Notes: a model not told the origin generated them from the sequence alone. A stretch of 64,000 nt of DNA from CAYYWP01 sp050176585 (GCA_050176585.1 JBFXHX010000004.1:62001-126000), one strand, 5' to 3'; positions 1 through 8,248 are shown, numbered from the stretch's first letter. Program-made: numbers and translations.

Positions 1-1
1 C

Positions 2-1240
2 GGCACGGGCGGCGAGCAGGTGGCGGGTGTGATGCTCGACCTCTTGGTTCCGAATGGCGGGGTCGAGTTCATGATCACCGGCGCCGGCAGACCCGACTGC
101 ACGGTGAACCCCGCGATCGACAAGCCGACCAGCGATTTCGCCTTTGTGCCGGTCGGGTGCGATCCGACCGCGACCTGCGCGGGCGTGAGGGGAATCGTGC
201 TGTCCTTCTACGATGTCGATCCGATCGCCGAGGGCGCGACGCTTTTCACGTGCCGGCTTCGAGTGACCGCACAGGTCGCCGGTATCGTGCCGGTCGTCTG
301 CGCCGATCCAAGCACCGGCAGCGTGCCGCGGGGCGGGATCTCCACGAATCTCCCCACCACCTGCTCCGGCGGCGGGGTGCTCGTCACCATACCGACGCCG
401 ACGCCGACCCGCACCGCGACCAACACGCGGACGGCGTCTTTCACGCGCACGGGCACGCCGACGCGAACCGCGACCTCCACCGAGACCGCGACGAGGACGG
501 CAAGCGGGACGGCCACGTTCACACCGACCGCCACGCGCACATTCACGCGGACGGCTACACCCACCCGCACGGAAACGCCGACCCACACTCACACCGCGAC
601 CGCCACCCACACCGCGTCTTTCACGCCGACGCACACAGCGACGCCGACGAGCACCCATACGCCGTCACCAACGGCGACCATCACGCCGTCGGCCACGGCT
701 ACGCCAACCGCGACACCGACGCCGACCTCCACCCCGACGCGGACCTCGACTGTCACGCACACGGCGACCCCGACCGCCTCATTCACGGCCACCGCAAGCT
801 CCACGTTCTCCGCGACACCGACCGCGACGATCACTCCGACTCAGACGGCGACGGCAACGCTGACGTCGTCGCACACCGCAACGGTAACCCGAACGCCCAC
901 CTCCACGCCCACGCCGACTTCGACGCCTACGAGCTCGGCGACCAGCACGGCCATTTCGACGGCGACGCCCACCGTCTCGCCCTCGCCGTCCGCGACCCCC
1001 TCTCCCAGCAGCACCTCGACCGCCACCCCCACCGACACGCCGGTCCCGTGCACCGGTGACTGCGACGGCAGCGGGCAGGTCACTGTCGCGGAGATCGTTC
1101 GCGGCGTCGGCATCGCGCTCGGAGCCGGCGATCCCGACACTTGCACCGCACTGGACCGCGACGGGGACGGCAGCGTGGCGGTCTCCGACCTGATCGCCGC
1201 CGTGCGCAACGCGCTCGGCGGCTGCCGCGCGCCCGGTTGA
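2..1240 (+). CDS. Cohesin-like / Thr-Pro stalk / dockerin protein, 5' end missing
   Basis: The reading frame is open from the left edge (Gly-Thr-Gly-Gly-Glu-Gln before the first internal GTG at 20), so the N-terminus lies outside the window. The first 125 residues form a cohesin-like beta domain with a PDCTVNP motif and a later FTC cysteine, the same landmarks as both modules of the protein at 22962-25400. A stalk of about 215 residues follows, almost entirely Thr, Pro, Ala and Ser in TPT/TRT steps. It ends in a paired EF-hand dockerin (1049-1225) with calcium-loop Asp/Asn/Gly residues and cysteines at module positions 1, 5, 32 and 59. Dockerins bind cohesins on extracellular scaffolds. The partner is unknown, and export is inferred from the family and not seen. 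Confidence 0.8.
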   Translation, partial: GTGGEQVAGVMLDLLVPNGGVEFMITGAGRPDCTVNPAIDKPTSDFAFVPVGCDPTATCAGVRGIVLSFYDVDPIAEGATLFTCRLRVTAQVAGIVPVVCADPSTGSVPRGGISTNLPTTCSGGGVLVTIPTPTPTRTATNTRTASFTRTGTPTRTATSTETATRTASGTATFTPTATRTFTRTATPTRTETPTHTHTATATHTASFTPTHTATPTSTHTPSPTATITPSATATPTATPTPTSTPTRTSTVTHTATPTASFTATASSTFSATPTATITPTQTATATLTSSHTATVTRTPTSTPTPTSTPTSSATSTAISTATPTVSPSPSATPSPSSTSTATPTDTPVPCTGDCDGSGQVTVAEIVRGVGIALGAGDPDTCTALDRDGDGSVAVSDLIAAVRNALGGCRAPG

Positions 1241-1313
1241 TTCCGGCGATCGCCCGCGGGCTCGGGATCGATAGGGGGTTCGACGAGTTGCCCAGGACGT
1301 GGAAAGAAAGGCC

Positions 1314-1940
1314 ATGCGCTCTGACGAATTGCCCAAGCCAGTGACCTGGCCTCAAGACGCCCAGCGGCTCGGCGCCGCGCTCGCGTACGCCGCCGAGCTG
1401 CATGGCGGTCAGGCCCGCAAAGGCACCGATATTCCCTATGTCAGCCACCTACTGCAGGTTGCCGGCCTCGTGCTCGAAAACGGCGGCGACGTCGATCAGG
1501 CGATTGCCGGCCTGCTGCACGACGCGATCGAGGACTGCGACGTCACCGGCGCGGAGATCGCACGCCGCTTCGGCCTGGATGTCGCCCGCATGGTACTGAC
1601 CTGCACCGACACGCTCGACGGCGATACTCCCGACAGCAAGACCGACTGGCCAACTCGCAAGGAGCGCTACCTGCAGCATCTGGCCCGAGCGGACAAACAC
1701 GCGATCCTGGTCTCCGCCTGCGACAAGCGACACAACCTCGCGAGCCTCGTCGGCGATGTGCGCCGCTGTGGGCCGAGTTACCTGGACCGGTTTACCGGCA
1801 CGCCAGACCAGCAGCTCTGGTTCTATGGAAAGTTCTGCGACGTCGTCAGCGACCGCATACCGGAGAGGCTCGAAGACGAGCTGCGCGCTTTGGTCGAGGA
1901 GTTCTCGACTCTCGTCCCACCGACCCGACACCAACGCTAG
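1314..1940 (+). CDS. HD-domain phosphohydrolase, RelA/SpoT (MESH1)-like
   Basis: This 208-residue stand-alone HD protein carries a SHLLQVAGLV helix, the HDAIED metal-binding motif and a DKRHNL motif equivalent to the DRLHN segment of SpoT hydrolase domains. Small proteins of this kind hydrolyse (p)ppGpp or related nucleotides. No synthetase or TGS domain is present, so a hydrolase-only role is inferred. I chose the ATG at 1314 because AAAGG lies just upstream; a GTG at 1299 in the same frame would add five residues. It follows the dockerin gene by about 70 bp. The true substrate cannot be read from the sequence. Confidence 0.8.
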   Translation: MRSDELPKPVTWPQDAQRLGAALAYAAELHGGQARKGTDIPYVSHLLQVAGLVLENGGDVDQAIAGLLHDAIEDCDVTGAEIARRFGLDVARMVLTCTDTLDGDTPDSKTDWPTRKERYLQHLARADKHAILVSACDKRHNLASLVGDVRRCGPSYLDRFTGTPDQQLWFYGKFCDVVSDRIPERLEDELRALVEEFSTLVPPTRHQR

Positions 1941-2554
1941 CGCTTAGTGACGAGCGCGAACCGCAGAACCGGAGCGTTGCAGTGCCCCGGGGCGCGCCGG
2001 CAATCCGCGTCGACCCACCACATGGACTGCGGTGGCGCATCCATGCCGAGCAACTGCCAAAGGATTCCACCCATGCCACGCAGGCGCCCATCGAGCTCGC
2101 ACCGTTGTGCGTAACCGCACGGCGAGGATCGCATCCGCTCATGACGCCGGTGATGGGTTCGCCAGATGCGGCAGCAGCACCGAGGCGAGGCGCATCGACG
2201 CGCCGTTCCCGGCCGAGTGCTGGGCGGCCCGGTACCATACGGCGACCCGTGAATGCCTGGCCAGGTGTTCGGGCCCGCGACCGTGGCGAGAAGGCTCGCC
2301 AGCGTCAAGAAACCCATCTGCGTATGATCCGACGGCAGGCCTGCGGCGCGATTTTGGATTGATGATTCGGCAGGTAATCGCGGATCCACCCCGTACGCGG
2401 CGCAGCGCGCTCGCCCGGCATTTGCCTCGGTGGTGTGGCCGAGGGCGCCGCCAGTGGCGAGCCCGAGCAGCATGCCTTCGAGTCGCCCAGCGCCGTACGA
2501 ACAGCACCTGTCGCGAACCAACTGGCAGCGGAGGGGGGGCGTAAGCTCCGCCAT
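1937..2554 (-). pseudogene. Decayed ADP-ribosylglycohydrolase (DraG-like)
   Basis: Read on the minus strand, three frames in turn match an ADP-ribosylglycohydrolase. The first gives EGMLLGLATGGALGHTTE and LPSDHTQMGFLTL, where the DHTQM segment stands for the usual DDTQM metal motif. A second frame gives HSAGNGASMRLASVLLPHL and a third gives AVTHNGASSMGACVAWV. The first frame then resumes with GGILWQLLGMDAPP and WWVD and stops at 1937. Order and spacing follow the family, which removes ADP-ribose from proteins. At least three frame changes and altered metal motifs mean it cannot make the enzyme. The remnant sits between two intact plus-strand genes. Identification rests on remembered family motifs, not a search. 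Confidence 0.7.
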
Positions 2555-2637
2555 CGGGCTTGCGGATTCGCCGCCGGTCTGAAATCGACATGTGCAGTGC
2601 CCGGCCCGCCGTTTCGTATAGGCGGAGGAGGTTTCGA

Positions 2638-3198
2638 ATGGCGCGATCCCGATGGAGCCTAAGTTCCTGGGCGGCACTGGCGTTTGGAGCGTTGCTCGGC
2701 ACGCCCCACGTCGCCGCAGCAGCTGACCAAATCTTCGTGCTCGTCGACGGCATTGCCGGCAGCTCGACGGACGCGCGTCACGTCGGCTGGATCGACGCCT
2801 ACGCCGCCGGCAACAGCGTCGCCATCGCCATGCCGACACCCACCACTGGTGGACAGGGCACGGTCACGAGCTTCTCCGATTTCTCCGTGCTCAAGGGCAT
2901 CGACAGCGCATCGCCGGCGCTCTTCGTCACCGCGGCGAAAGGGCAGCACCTGCGCACCGTGGACGTCGAGTTCGTACGCCCCGGCCAGGAGCCGTTTACC
3001 TACTTCAAGATTCAGCTGTCCGACGCGACCATCACCGGCGTGCGCACGAACGCGAACTCGACGGACGACAGCATCACGGAGTTCGTGACGTTTTCGTACC
3101 GGCGCATTCGCTGGGAGTACACACCGCAGCGGGCGGACGGCTCGCCGGGAACCAAAGTGATCCGGTGTTGGGACGTGGCGCAGAGGGTCGATTGTTGA
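2638..3198 (+). CDS. Hcp1-family protein with export signal
   Basis: The 186-residue product starts at ATG 2638 behind a strong GGAGGAGG site. Residues 1-27 form a signal peptide (Arg, hydrophobic core, cut near AAAADQ). The rest matches the Hcp tube-protein family: FVLVDGIAGSSTDARH near the start, FSDFSVLKGID in the middle, and IRWEYTPQ near the end. Hcp builds the inner tube of type VI secretion systems and normally has no signal peptide. No sheath, VgrG or baseplate gene is in the window, so this is an orphan, Sec-exported relative of unknown role. Its stop codon overlaps the likely start of the next dockerin gene, which implies translational coupling. Confidence 0.8.
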   Translation: MARSRWSLSSWAALAFGALLGTPHVAAAADQIFVLVDGIAGSSTDARHVGWIDAYAAGNSVAIAMPTPTTGGQGTVTSFSDFSVLKGIDSASPALFVTAAKGQHLRTVDVEFVRPGQEPFTYFKIQLSDATITGVRTNANSTDDSITEFVTFSYRRIRWEYTPQRADGSPGTKVIRCWDVAQRVDC

Positions 3199-4055
3199 CC
3201 GCCGCGCGTCGGGCGCGGCTGGGCGTGGCGATCACCTTGAGCGCCGCCGCGCTCGTCGGCGCCGCGGCGCCCGAGCGCGCCGCGGCCGACGTATTGCTCG
3301 TGAAAGGGCGCTCCGTACTGGAGAGCGCCTTGCCGCCGTTTGTCCCGATGCCGGACGGCACGGTTGTCGCGGCGAACGACATCGCGCTGCGGTGCGCGGG
3401 CGTTCCGTTCAGCGCCGGTGATGTGCTCGTGTACGATGTCGCGGGCCGCACCGCGGCGCGTTACGGCGACACCTCGACTGTGTCCCTGGCGGCCTTCGGC
3501 ACGCAGTTCGGGGGTGCCGTCATGATCCTCGATCCGCGGACGCTCACGTTCTCGGCGTTTGCGAATCAAGTGATGCCTCTCGATGCCCTTCTCGATCGAC
3601 CCGGCGTCATGGTGATCGTCGACGTCGGTCCCGCCACCGTCCCGGCCAGTGTGCTGTCCATCCGCGCCAGCGACATCCACTCCCCGACGCCGTCCGGAGG
3701 GCCGACTAGAACTCCTACGGTCACGCGCACAGCCGGCGCGGGTCACACACCAACCGTGAGCACGACCCCGGGCGTACAGCCGACGCCGACGAGGACGGGT
3801 CCCATCGCCGCCACTCCGACCCCGACCGGTGCGCTGCCGACGGCGACGCCGAGCGCGACGGTGGCGCGACCGTGCAGCGGCGACTGCAACGGCGACGAGG
3901 CCGTCACCGTCGATGAGCTCGTGCGCGCGGTCAACATCGCGCTCGATCTCGTCGCCATCGACCACTGTCCAGTGGTCGACCTCGACGGGAACGGAGCGGT
4001 GGCGGTCAACGAGCTCGTCGCAGCGGTGGACGACGCCCTGCGCGGCTGCAACTGA
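3192..4055 (+). CDS. Small exported dockerin-domain protein
   Basis: The product has about 287 residues: a signal peptide (TAARRARLGVAITL region, cut near AAAD), a domain of about 140 residues I do not recognise, a short Thr/Pro linker, and a C-terminal dockerin (3873-4049) with cysteines at module positions 1, 5, 32 and 59. Start choice: TTG 3192 (or TTG 3195) follows AGAGGG, and TTG 3195 overlaps the hcp stop as TTGA; a GTG at 3165 is the longest alternative. The coupling to the hcp-like gene suggests both products act outside the cytoplasm together. The head domain differs from the cohesin-like heads of the other two stalk proteins here. Confidence 0.75.
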   Translation: MLTAARRARLGVAITLSAAALVGAAAPERAAADVLLVKGRSVLESALPPFVPMPDGTVVAANDIALRCAGVPFSAGDVLVYDVAGRTAARYGDTSTVSLAAFGTQFGGAVMILDPRTLTFSAFANQVMPLDALLDRPGVMVIVDVGPATVPASVLSIRASDIHSPTPSGGPTRTPTVTRTAGAGHTPTVSTTPGVQPTPTRTGPIAATPTPTGALPTATPSATVARPCSGDCNGDEAVTVDELVRAVNIALDLVAIDHCPVVDLDGNGAVAVNELVAAVDDALRGCN

Positions 4056-4356
4056 CTCCGTGGAGCCCAGCACCTCCGGTGCCGCGCCGGCAGCGAGGCG
4101 CGGCAGATCAAGGTGCTCAAGCCGGGTGCCCGAACGCGATCTGCGGTATGCCATTGGAGCACACCGCGATCATGCACACTCTGGATCGTCTCGAATACGT
4201 CGGGCTGAGAAAGCGTCCGGCGCCGAGGCATGAGGGTTGCGACGAATCTCACGCATGGAACGATACGAAACAATGTTCCGTCACCGGCGAGAGCCGATCG
4301 TCACCGGCGCGCGGCAGCAGCCGCGCCCAAGAGGTATCGCATGACGAAGGCCGCCG
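4056..4356. other. Gap with a possible MarR-type remnant
   Basis: No intact gene is seen. Around 4150-4215 the plus strand reads EHTAIMHTLDRLEYVGLRKR, which resembles the recognition helix and wing start of MarR-type regulators. Only about 25 residues remain and nothing on either side fits, so it is recorded as a possible scrap in a stretch that also holds the fumC and mqo remnants. Confidence 0.25.
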
Positions 4357-4407
4357 TTGAACGAATGCGCCGCCGGGTCGCAGTGCGAGTACCGGCCGAC
4401 GTCGGCT

Positions 4408-4739
4408 CGCAGAGAGGTCGACCGCCTCGGCGAGGTCGATGTGCCCGCCGACCGCCTCTGGGGCGCGCAGACGCAATGCTCGCTGCAGCACTTCAGCATC
4501 GGCCAGGATCTGATGTCGCGGGAGATGATCGCTGCTCGCCCGTTCACTGACGTTCGTGACGGCGCTTGCGCCCGTGATCGGGTACGACAATGCGGCGCAG
4601 ATTGCACACCACGGCATGGCCGATGATCTCACTGTCAAGGCTGCGGCGTCGCAGTCGGGACTTGTTTACCGAGGCGGACTTCGATCGCCCCGTCGATCCA
4701 GGCAAAATGGTTGCGCCCTACGCCGCCACAGCCCAGTAA
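4408..4739 (+). pseudogene. fumC: Fumarase class II remnant with internal deletion
   Basis: Two ends of a class II fumarase are fused. The N-terminal part reads LGEVDVPADRLWGAQTQ then SLQHFSIG, the start of FumC. About 20 bp later the sequence jumps to the C-terminal TALAPVIGYDNAAQIAH. After a further frame change near 4660 it ends with TEADFDR.VDPGKMV, the normal FumC tail, with a stop at 4737. Roughly 370 central residues, including the whole active site, are gone, so the gene is dead. It lies 16 bp before an mqo remnant. A clean internal deletion plus a frameshift points to a decaying chromosomal copy. An intact fumarase is presumably elsewhere; it is not in this window. Confidence 0.8.
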
Positions 4740-4755
4740 CGAGGAGAGGACTGCG

Positions 4756-5219
4756 ATGGCTACCCCCGCGATCTGTCCCGATGTCGTTCTCGTCGGCACC
4801 CGCATCATGAGCGCGACACTGGGAGCGATGCTCACAGAGCTCGCTCCTGGCGTGAGCATCGAAAGCTACGAAGTTCTCGGCAGCGCGGCGCAAGAGAGCT
4901 CGAGTGCATGGAACAACGCCGGCACCCGCCACGGCGCCCTCTGCGAGCTGAATTACACCCCGGAGAAGAGCGATGGCAGCATCGACATTGCGAAGGCTCC
5001 GGAACTCTATACCGAGCTCGATCTGTCGCGTCAGTTCTGGGCCTATCTCGTGACCAAGGGCGCGATCAGAGACCCGCGCTCCTTCATCCATTTCGTCCCT
5101 CACTGCAGTTTCGTGCGCGGCCGCCGGTGCTCGAGTCCGAAGCGGAGCGCTTCGCCGCTCTCCGCGACGTGGCCGTCAAGGAAGGCGCGAATACGCGTTT
5201 CGTGCCGGATCCGGCATAG
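4756..5219 (+). pseudogene. mqo: Malate:quinone oxidoreductase remnant (N-terminal part)
   Basis: ATG 4756 follows GAGGAGAGG. About 120 residues match the N-terminus of Mqo: IMSATLGAMLTELAPGVSIE, AQESSSAWNNAGT, LCELNYTPEKSDGSIDI, SRQFWAYLVTKGAI. The protein normally has about 490 residues. After SFVRG near 5120 the match stops and about 33 unrelated codons in another frame run to a stop at 5219. The FAD-binding GGG of the Rossmann motif is changed to GTR, so even the surviving part has degraded. Mqo oxidises malate to oxaloacetate with quinone reduction. Its position beside a fumC remnant, the preceding TCA-cycle enzyme, suggests both came from one former cluster. Confidence 0.8.
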
Positions 5220-5228
5220 AGCTGCTCG

Positions 5229-6083
5229 ATGAGCGCCGGCGGAGCTGGCATGCAACGGCTCGATACCCCCATCTCGCCGGGCCTCTGGCGGGCGCTGCTC
5301 GAGCATTCGCGGCGCACTCGGGAGCCGCTGGCGCACATCGTCAGCAAGGCTTTGGCGGAGTATCTCCAGATCTCGCATCACACCCTCTATCAAGTCTCCA
5401 CGGCCGCGGCGCTGGTCGAGGGCATCTACCAGGGGGCGGTACGCGTCGGGACGCTGCGCCAGCACGGCGATCTTGGGTTGGGCACGTTCGAGAACCTCGA
5501 CGGCGAGATGGTGATCGTCGACGGCCGTTTCTTCCAGGTCCGCTCGGACGGTTCGGTGCGGGAGTGCGGCGACGACGTTCTGAGTCCGTTTGCCGTGATC
5601 ACGCGGTTCGCTCCAGACGCCGCGGTAACCATGCGGCGGTGTCCCGAGTTGAGCGATCTGGCGGCCCGCTTCGACGCTCTGCGGAGTTCCGACAACATGT
5701 TCTTCAGCCTTCGCGTCGACGGACAGTTCGAATACGTCCACACGCGCGCGATGTGCCGGACCGAGGAAGGCGTTCCCTTGGTCCAGGCGGCTGCAATCCA
5801 ACCCGAGTTCGAGTTCCGCAACCTGTCGGGAACTCTGGTCGGCTTCTGGACTCCGCACTACGCCAAGACGCTCAGCGTGCCGGGATATCACCTGCATTTC
5901 GTTTCGACGGACCGGAAGCACGGCGGGCATTTGTTGCAATGCCGCGGGGCCAACTTGCGACTGCAGATCCAGCGCGAGGGTGACTATCGCATCGCCTTGC
6001 CCGAAACCGAGGACTTCCTGAAGGCCGACCTGCGCCGCGACCCGGCCGCAGATCTCGCCCGAGCAGAGGGCGAGAAGCAGTGA
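5229..6083 (+). CDS. budA: Alpha-acetolactate decarboxylase
   Basis: The 284-residue product contains the full decarboxylase core: LYQVSTAAALVEGIYQGAV, HGDLGLGTFENLDGEMV, VHTRAMCRTEEGVPL, and GYHLHFVSTDRKHGGHLL, whose HxH and later His are the zinc ligands of the family. The enzyme converts 2-acetolactate to acetoin, draining the branched-chain amino acid pathway. Residues 10-50, before the core, look like a ribbon-helix-helix-type segment (LWRALLEHSRRT, HIVSKALAEYL); this N-terminal extension occurs in some homologues. No acetolactate synthase or butanediol dehydrogenase is nearby, so it acts apart from a classical bud operon. The ATG at 5250 is an alternative start. Confidence 0.9.
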   Translation: MSAGGAGMQRLDTPISPGLWRALLEHSRRTREPLAHIVSKALAEYLQISHHTLYQVSTAAALVEGIYQGAVRVGTLRQHGDLGLGTFENLDGEMVIVDGRFFQVRSDGSVRECGDDVLSPFAVITRFAPDAAVTMRRCPELSDLAARFDALRSSDNMFFSLRVDGQFEYVHTRAMCRTEEGVPLVQAAAIQPEFEFRNLSGTLVGFWTPHYAKTLSVPGYHLHFVSTDRKHGGHLLQCRGANLRLQIQREGDYRIALPETEDFLKADLRRDPAADLARAEGEKQ

Positions 6084-6356
6084 GCTCGCCATGCCGAAGC
6101 CGCCCGAGCAGATAGCATTTCGCCGCGGAAGCGCCGTCTTTCGCAGCCGCACGTCCGCCTTGGCATGCTACTTCATCTAGCCATAGAGTTGACGTGATGC
6201 AGCGGGGTGCCTTAGGCGGCTCCGGACCCGCGTGGCTGGACCGCCGCATCCCCGCTCTGGCCCGCGGCGGCGGAGCGCCCTGTCGCGTCTTCGTCGGGCG
6301 ATTGACCGTCGGTCGTGGTCAGGTGCTACAAGTGCGTTCGAGGAGGGCGCGTGACG

Positions 6357-6809
6357 ATGGACACGGGCATGACGCGACGAGACCTCATCGCCGCGGGCGC
6401 GAGCGCAGTGCTGGTCGGCGGCGCCGGGCTCGCATCGATGGCGAACGCGGCCGACGAGCATGCGGGCATGCAGCACGGCACCAACCCGCATCAGAAGATC
6501 ATCGACGCGTCGCTGGAGTGCGAACGCACGGGTGAATTGTGCGTCGCGCACTGCCTCGCCGCGTTCCGAAACGGTGACGTCTCGCTCGCCGCCTGCGCCA
6601 CCGCGGTCGAGCAGATGCTCCCGGCGTGCGCGGCGGCGGGCCGCGTGGTGGTCTACGGATCGCCGCGCGCGATCCCGTTCGCCAAGGTGTGCGCGGACAT
6701 CTGCGCCGACTGCGAACGCGAGTGTCGGCGTCACGAGGACAAACATCCCGCGTGTAAAGCCTGTGCCGACGCCTGCGCCGCGTTCGTCGCGGCGGTGAAG
6801 AACGCCTGA
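6357..6809 (+). CDS. Tat-exported four-helix copper-storage-like protein (Csp/DUF326)
   Basis: The start at ATG 6357 has GAGGAGGG upstream. The N-terminus carries a twin-arginine signal (TRRDLIAAGAS, cut near ANAADE). The mature domain of about 110 residues is Cys-rich, with 12 cysteines in CxxxC-type helical spacings such as CERTGELCVAHC, CADICADCEREC and CKACADAC. This is the pattern of Csp1-type proteins, which bind many Cu(I) ions inside a four-helix bundle. The HAGMQHG stretch after the signal may also bind metal. Periplasmic copper sequestration is inferred. Downstream, on the other strand, lie a sensor-kinase scrap and a broken metal exporter, so this may be the survivor of a metal-handling cluster. 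Confidence 0.85.
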   Translation: MDTGMTRRDLIAAGASAVLVGGAGLASMANAADEHAGMQHGTNPHQKIIDASLECERTGELCVAHCLAAFRNGDVSLAACATAVEQMLPACAAAGRVVVYGSPRAIPFAKVCADICADCERECRRHEDKHPACKACADACAAFVAAVKNA

Positions 6810-7018
6810 TCGGCGCGGCGCCAGCACCGCCACCCGATACCGAGCGCTAGCTGCGGGCTGTGATCTGACAGAAAGACGGTCAGCACAGCGGCACGGAGAT
6901 CTCGGCGCTCGGCTGCCAACGGCACGAACATCGGCGTCCATGGACTTACGGCGAGCGCTGCGGCAGTGCGCAAGATGCGCGACCGCCGGTTCTGCTGTGC
7001 CTTTCCCGCCGCGGCGCT

Positions 7019-7280
7019 TTAGGCTGCGGGCAGACTGAAGCAGAACATCGCACCCGGACCCTGCGTCGGCTCCAACGGGCGGCCGCCGTGAACGTGGATG
7101 ATCGACCGGCTGGTAACCGTCGGGCTTCCGCTCGCGAGTACCACCATGGCCCAACCGATGCGCCCTCGAGCAGCCACCGCGCGATGCGCGCGCCGAGGTC
7201 CTTGGTCGTCTCGGCCCCGCGCCGGCCGCGCCCATCCCCGCCGGGAGCACCTCCGTACCACGCCATTGTCGGACGGGGCT
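7019..7280 (-). pseudogene. Sensor histidine kinase C-terminal remnant
   Basis: The minus strand keeps pieces of an HATPase_c domain in different frames: SDNGV (G1 box), ETTKDLG (the FTTK segment before the G2 box), then SRSIIHVHGGRPLEPTQGPG and FCFSLPAA with a stop at 7019. This matches the end of two-component kinases, but with frame changes between the boxes and no dimerisation domain upstream. It lies 2 bp from the broken cation exporter on the same strand. It cannot encode a functional kinase. Confidence 0.6.
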
Positions 7281-7282
7281 CA

Positions 7283-7924
7283 TTACGCAGCGTGCCCGAC
7301 ACGGCAGCGGTGCAGTTCCACCGTCAGGTGCGCCAGCGGCCAGCGCGACAGGATCATGTCACGATAGTACGACGTCTCTCGCGGTGCGGCGCTCACCAGT
7401 GACACGATACACGCCGTCCGACCGGGCCCTACGGTCCAGAGATGAAGGTCCGCGATGCGAAGGTCGTCGGTGGCCTCCAGCGTTCTCCGGATGGCCTGCG
7501 CCGTGTCGGGCGACGGCAGCACATCGAGCAGCTGCCGAGCCGCGTCGCGACAAGGCCCGCCGCCCAGTACATGATCAGCCCGGCCCCGACGAGACCCATC
7601 AGCGGATCGACCGCGCTCCACCCGAGATAACGTCCGGTCAGCAACGCGAGGATGGCGAGTACGCTCGTCAAGGCGTCGGCCATCCACATGGACATAAGCG
7701 CCGCGCCAGTTGTGATCGTCATGTGCGTGCACCTCGAGCGTGTGCTGGCGATTGAGCAACTTGAGACTGAGCAGGTTGACGCCGAACCCGACCACGGCGA
7801 CCGGCAGTGCCTCACCGAATGCGATGGGCAGCGGATGCAACAGCCGGCGCACAGACTCGCTCGCCATCCAACGGGCGACGAACGCCAGGGTCACCGCGCT
7901 GGTGTACCCCGCCAGCGCGTACAC
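7283..7924 (-). pseudogene. Truncated, frameshifted CDF cation exporter (DmeF-like)
   Basis: The first frame gives GYTSAVTLAFVARWMASESV and an HAHDDHNWRGAY motif typical of DmeF-type cation diffusion facilitators. The reading then moves to another frame for transmembrane ADALTSVLAILALLTGRYLG and DPLMGLVGAGLIMYWA, and returns for LLDVLPSPDTAQAI and ADLHLWTVGPG to the stop at 7283. The first two membrane helices (about 95 residues) are missing at the 5' end. Members of the family export Co/Ni/Zn in exchange for protons. Truncation plus two frame changes make this a pseudogene. Its broken 5' end lies only 70 bp from tRNA-Ser. Confidence 0.75.
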
Positions 7925-7993
7925 CTTGCCGCGGCTTGAGGCCCGAAGATGTTGGCGCGTAGTCGAGGCTGAGTCGCCCGCCGGCGCGCGTAA

Positions 7994-8078
7994 CGGAGGG
8001 GGAGGGATTCGAACCCCCGAGCCCTTGCGGGCTGCCGGTTTTCAAGACCGGTGCCTTCAACCACTCGGCCACCCCTCC
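7994..8078 (-). tRNA. tRNA-Ser (UGA)
   Basis: The minus strand folds as a class II tRNA of 85 nt. The acceptor stem GGAGGGG/CCCCTCC has discriminator G, followed by GGCCGAGTGGTTGAAGG (D-arm), anticodon stem CCGGT/ACCGG with loop CTTGAAA and anticodon UGA, a long variable arm AGCCCGCAAGGGCT, and a GGTTCGAATCC T-arm. CCA is not encoded. The 3' end faces the pseudogene-rich left part of the window. Confidence 0.95.
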
Positions 8079-8248
8079 GGCGGCGCCGTCTTCCGTCCTA
8101 CGCGCTCGACGGCGGCGGGTCCAGAGAGCGGAACGGCGCCCGACAGAGGTGTCCGTGCTTGACGCTGTTCCAGCCGCCGCCCAATCATGCCAAGAGTCTC
8201 TGGAAGCATGCTCGTGCGCCCCGGGGGGGCGGGTTGGGGAGGGGAGAC

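Noticed and set aside
390..1048. CRISPR-like or minisatellite array in the stalk region
   Set aside because: The repeats are short protein-level TPT/TRT steps with variable spacing inside an open frame. There are no constant repeats with unique spacers.
7994..8078. Attachment site with duplicated tRNA-Ser 3' end
   Set aside because: I looked in the left part for a second copy of the T-arm and acceptor sequence and did not see one, so no att site is annotated.
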